Below, piece by piece: positions 63,372 to 64,000 of a stretch of DNA of 64,000 bases (position 1 is the stretch's first letter; every line of letters starts with the position of its first letter). The notes beneath the pieces are model-generated. The model saw nothing but the letters and a program-made list of their open reading frames with translations. It searched no databases and had not been told where the DNA came from. Source of the stretch: Schleiferiaceae bacterium. GTDB lineage: Bacteria; Bacteroidota; Bacteroidia; Flavobacteriales; Schleiferiaceae. The position numbers were made by a program, and so were the translations under genes. The stretch is taken from assembly GCA_029254375.1 (NCBI GenBank), contig JAQWXR010000003.1, forward strand, positions 1 through 64,000. The letters are read 5' to 3'.

Positions 63372-63404
63372 TTGATGTTTTATCCAAATGGAAAAACAGA
63401 ACGT

Positions 63405-64000
63405 ATGACGAGCGCCCTAATTCTCACCAGCCTCCTACACCTGGCGGCTCTAGATAGCGTTTGCACCATTCAGGCGGCCCCAAGTGTGGAGCACTTTGAG
63501 GACTCTGCCTGGCAAATTGGTGCTGTGATTTTTAGCGACCCTGGAGAACTTGATCCATGCTGGTCGAGGACAGATACTGCCGGATATTATTGGACGCCCT
63601 ATGTTGGAATTACTTCCGGCGGTTTTTCAGGGCCTTACAATGGAGTAGGTGGCTCTGGGAAATACCTCTACACCTCCCCAACGGGTCCTGGTCCCTCCAG
63701 CACCTCGTTGATTACTCCACGCTATTATGTGGCCTCTTTAGATACTCCTGCGATCGAGTTTTACACACATATTCTCGCTTTTCCCTCCTCTAATTTTCAG
63801 TCTTTCGTGGTAGCCGCGGATACGGGGAGTGGATGGTTTCCTCTTCAAACGTTTACCTCCTCTACGCAGACGACCAAGTTGTCCCCATGGGATAGACATG
63901 TCCTATACTTAAATCCCTTCCGAGCGGACACGATGCAGTTCAAATTCACTGTGAATCGCTCCCTGAACGCCTTTCTCAAGGTGGGTTTGGATGAATTCTC
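63405..64000 (+). CDS. Secreted protein, N-terminal part (cut by window end), MAM-like domain
   Basis: The ORF is open to the last base, which is why the ORF track omits it. I translated it by eye from ATG 63405 (MTSALILTSLLHLAALDSVC); an in-frame ATG at 63375 would add ten residues. After a signal peptide the sequence VEHFEDSAWQIG... WSRTDTAGYYWTPYVG... SLITPRYYVASLDTPAIEFY is the typical opening of MAM or choice-of-anchor J-like modules in Bacteroidota T9SS cargo, similar in kind to residues 880-1040 of the BNR protein. At least 198 residues are visible; the C-terminus and any sorting tail lie outside. Confidence 0.75.
   Translation, partial: MTSALILTSLLHLAALDSVCTIQAAPSVEHFEDSAWQIGAVIFSDPGELDPCWSRTDTAGYYWTPYVGITSGGFSGPYNGVGGSGKYLYTSPTGPGPSSTSLITPRYYVASLDTPAIEFYTHILAFPSSNFQSFVVAADTGSGWFPLQTFTSSTQTTKLSPWDRHVLYLNPFRADTMQFKFTVNRSLNAFLKVGLDEF

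Overview
The window reads as a chromosome segment of a Bacteroidota bacterium, most likely in the Flavobacteriales. Supporting signs are type IX secretion (T9SS) sorting tails, SusC-like and OMP_b-brl outer-membrane proteins, an HU/SPOR fusion protein, a DUF6427/DUF6341-like pair next to purD, TAnnTTTG-type -7 promoter boxes, and almost no Shine-Dalgarno sequences. I cannot name a genus. Base composition is moderate over most of the window, with a clearly AT-rich island at about 880-2050.

Layout. (1) Positions 1-2050: the C-terminal end of an RHS-repeat protein whose conserved core switches abruptly to an AT-rich tip with an HEFGH zincin motif, followed by an overlapping small exported protein that is probably its immunity partner. 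(2) 2051-5833: an accessory island. It holds inverted repeats, a minus-strand ATPase (RepA-like) / 105-aa / excisionase-like HTH cassette, a 312-aa unknown, and a 3'-half fragment of a tRNA-Asn gene. It looks like a decayed or integrase-less integrative element. An intact tRNA-Ser follows. (3) 6006-12320: a thioredoxin-like protein, then a minus-strand run sucA-sucB-tatD-ansA with identical 12-nt gaps. (4) 12415-19689: a tightly packed minus-strand cluster of histidine kinase, hemW, a KynB-like cyclase, an RND/MMPL exporter, rfbA and a polyprenyl synthase. (5) 19775-26399: a metallophosphoesterase and a T9SS cargo on plus, then pepP, a methyltransferase, an atypical SDR and an aldehyde dehydrogenase on minus. 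(6) 26489-31038: sdhCAB and two tandem lipocalin-like lipoproteins. (7) 31096-44215: thiL, gdhA, a beta-barrel protein, rnr, an M1 peptidase, an MBL hydrolase, tadA, aspS and a ClC protein. (8) 44345-53042: a 1507-aa secreted BNR/PKD protein, purQ, an agmatinase-family enzyme and a lamin-tail-like secreted protein. (9) 53042-64000: asd, a TonB-dependent receptor overlapping a lipoprotein MsrA, the HU/SPOR protein, a thioesterase, two small membrane proteins, purD, a sodium:solute symporter, and the start of another secreted protein cut by the window end.

Most of the window is housekeeping: TCA cycle (sucAB, sdhCAB), nitrogen (gdhA, ansA), purine synthesis (purQ, purD), translation and RNA (aspS, tadA, rnr), and envelope functions. 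The most unusual signals are the toxin/immunity tip, the tRNA-fragment island with several sets of short repeats, and a recurring near-leaderless promoter arrangement (a TAnnTTYG box 4-7 nt before ATG) at many genes. All assignments were made by reading the sequence; no database search was run.
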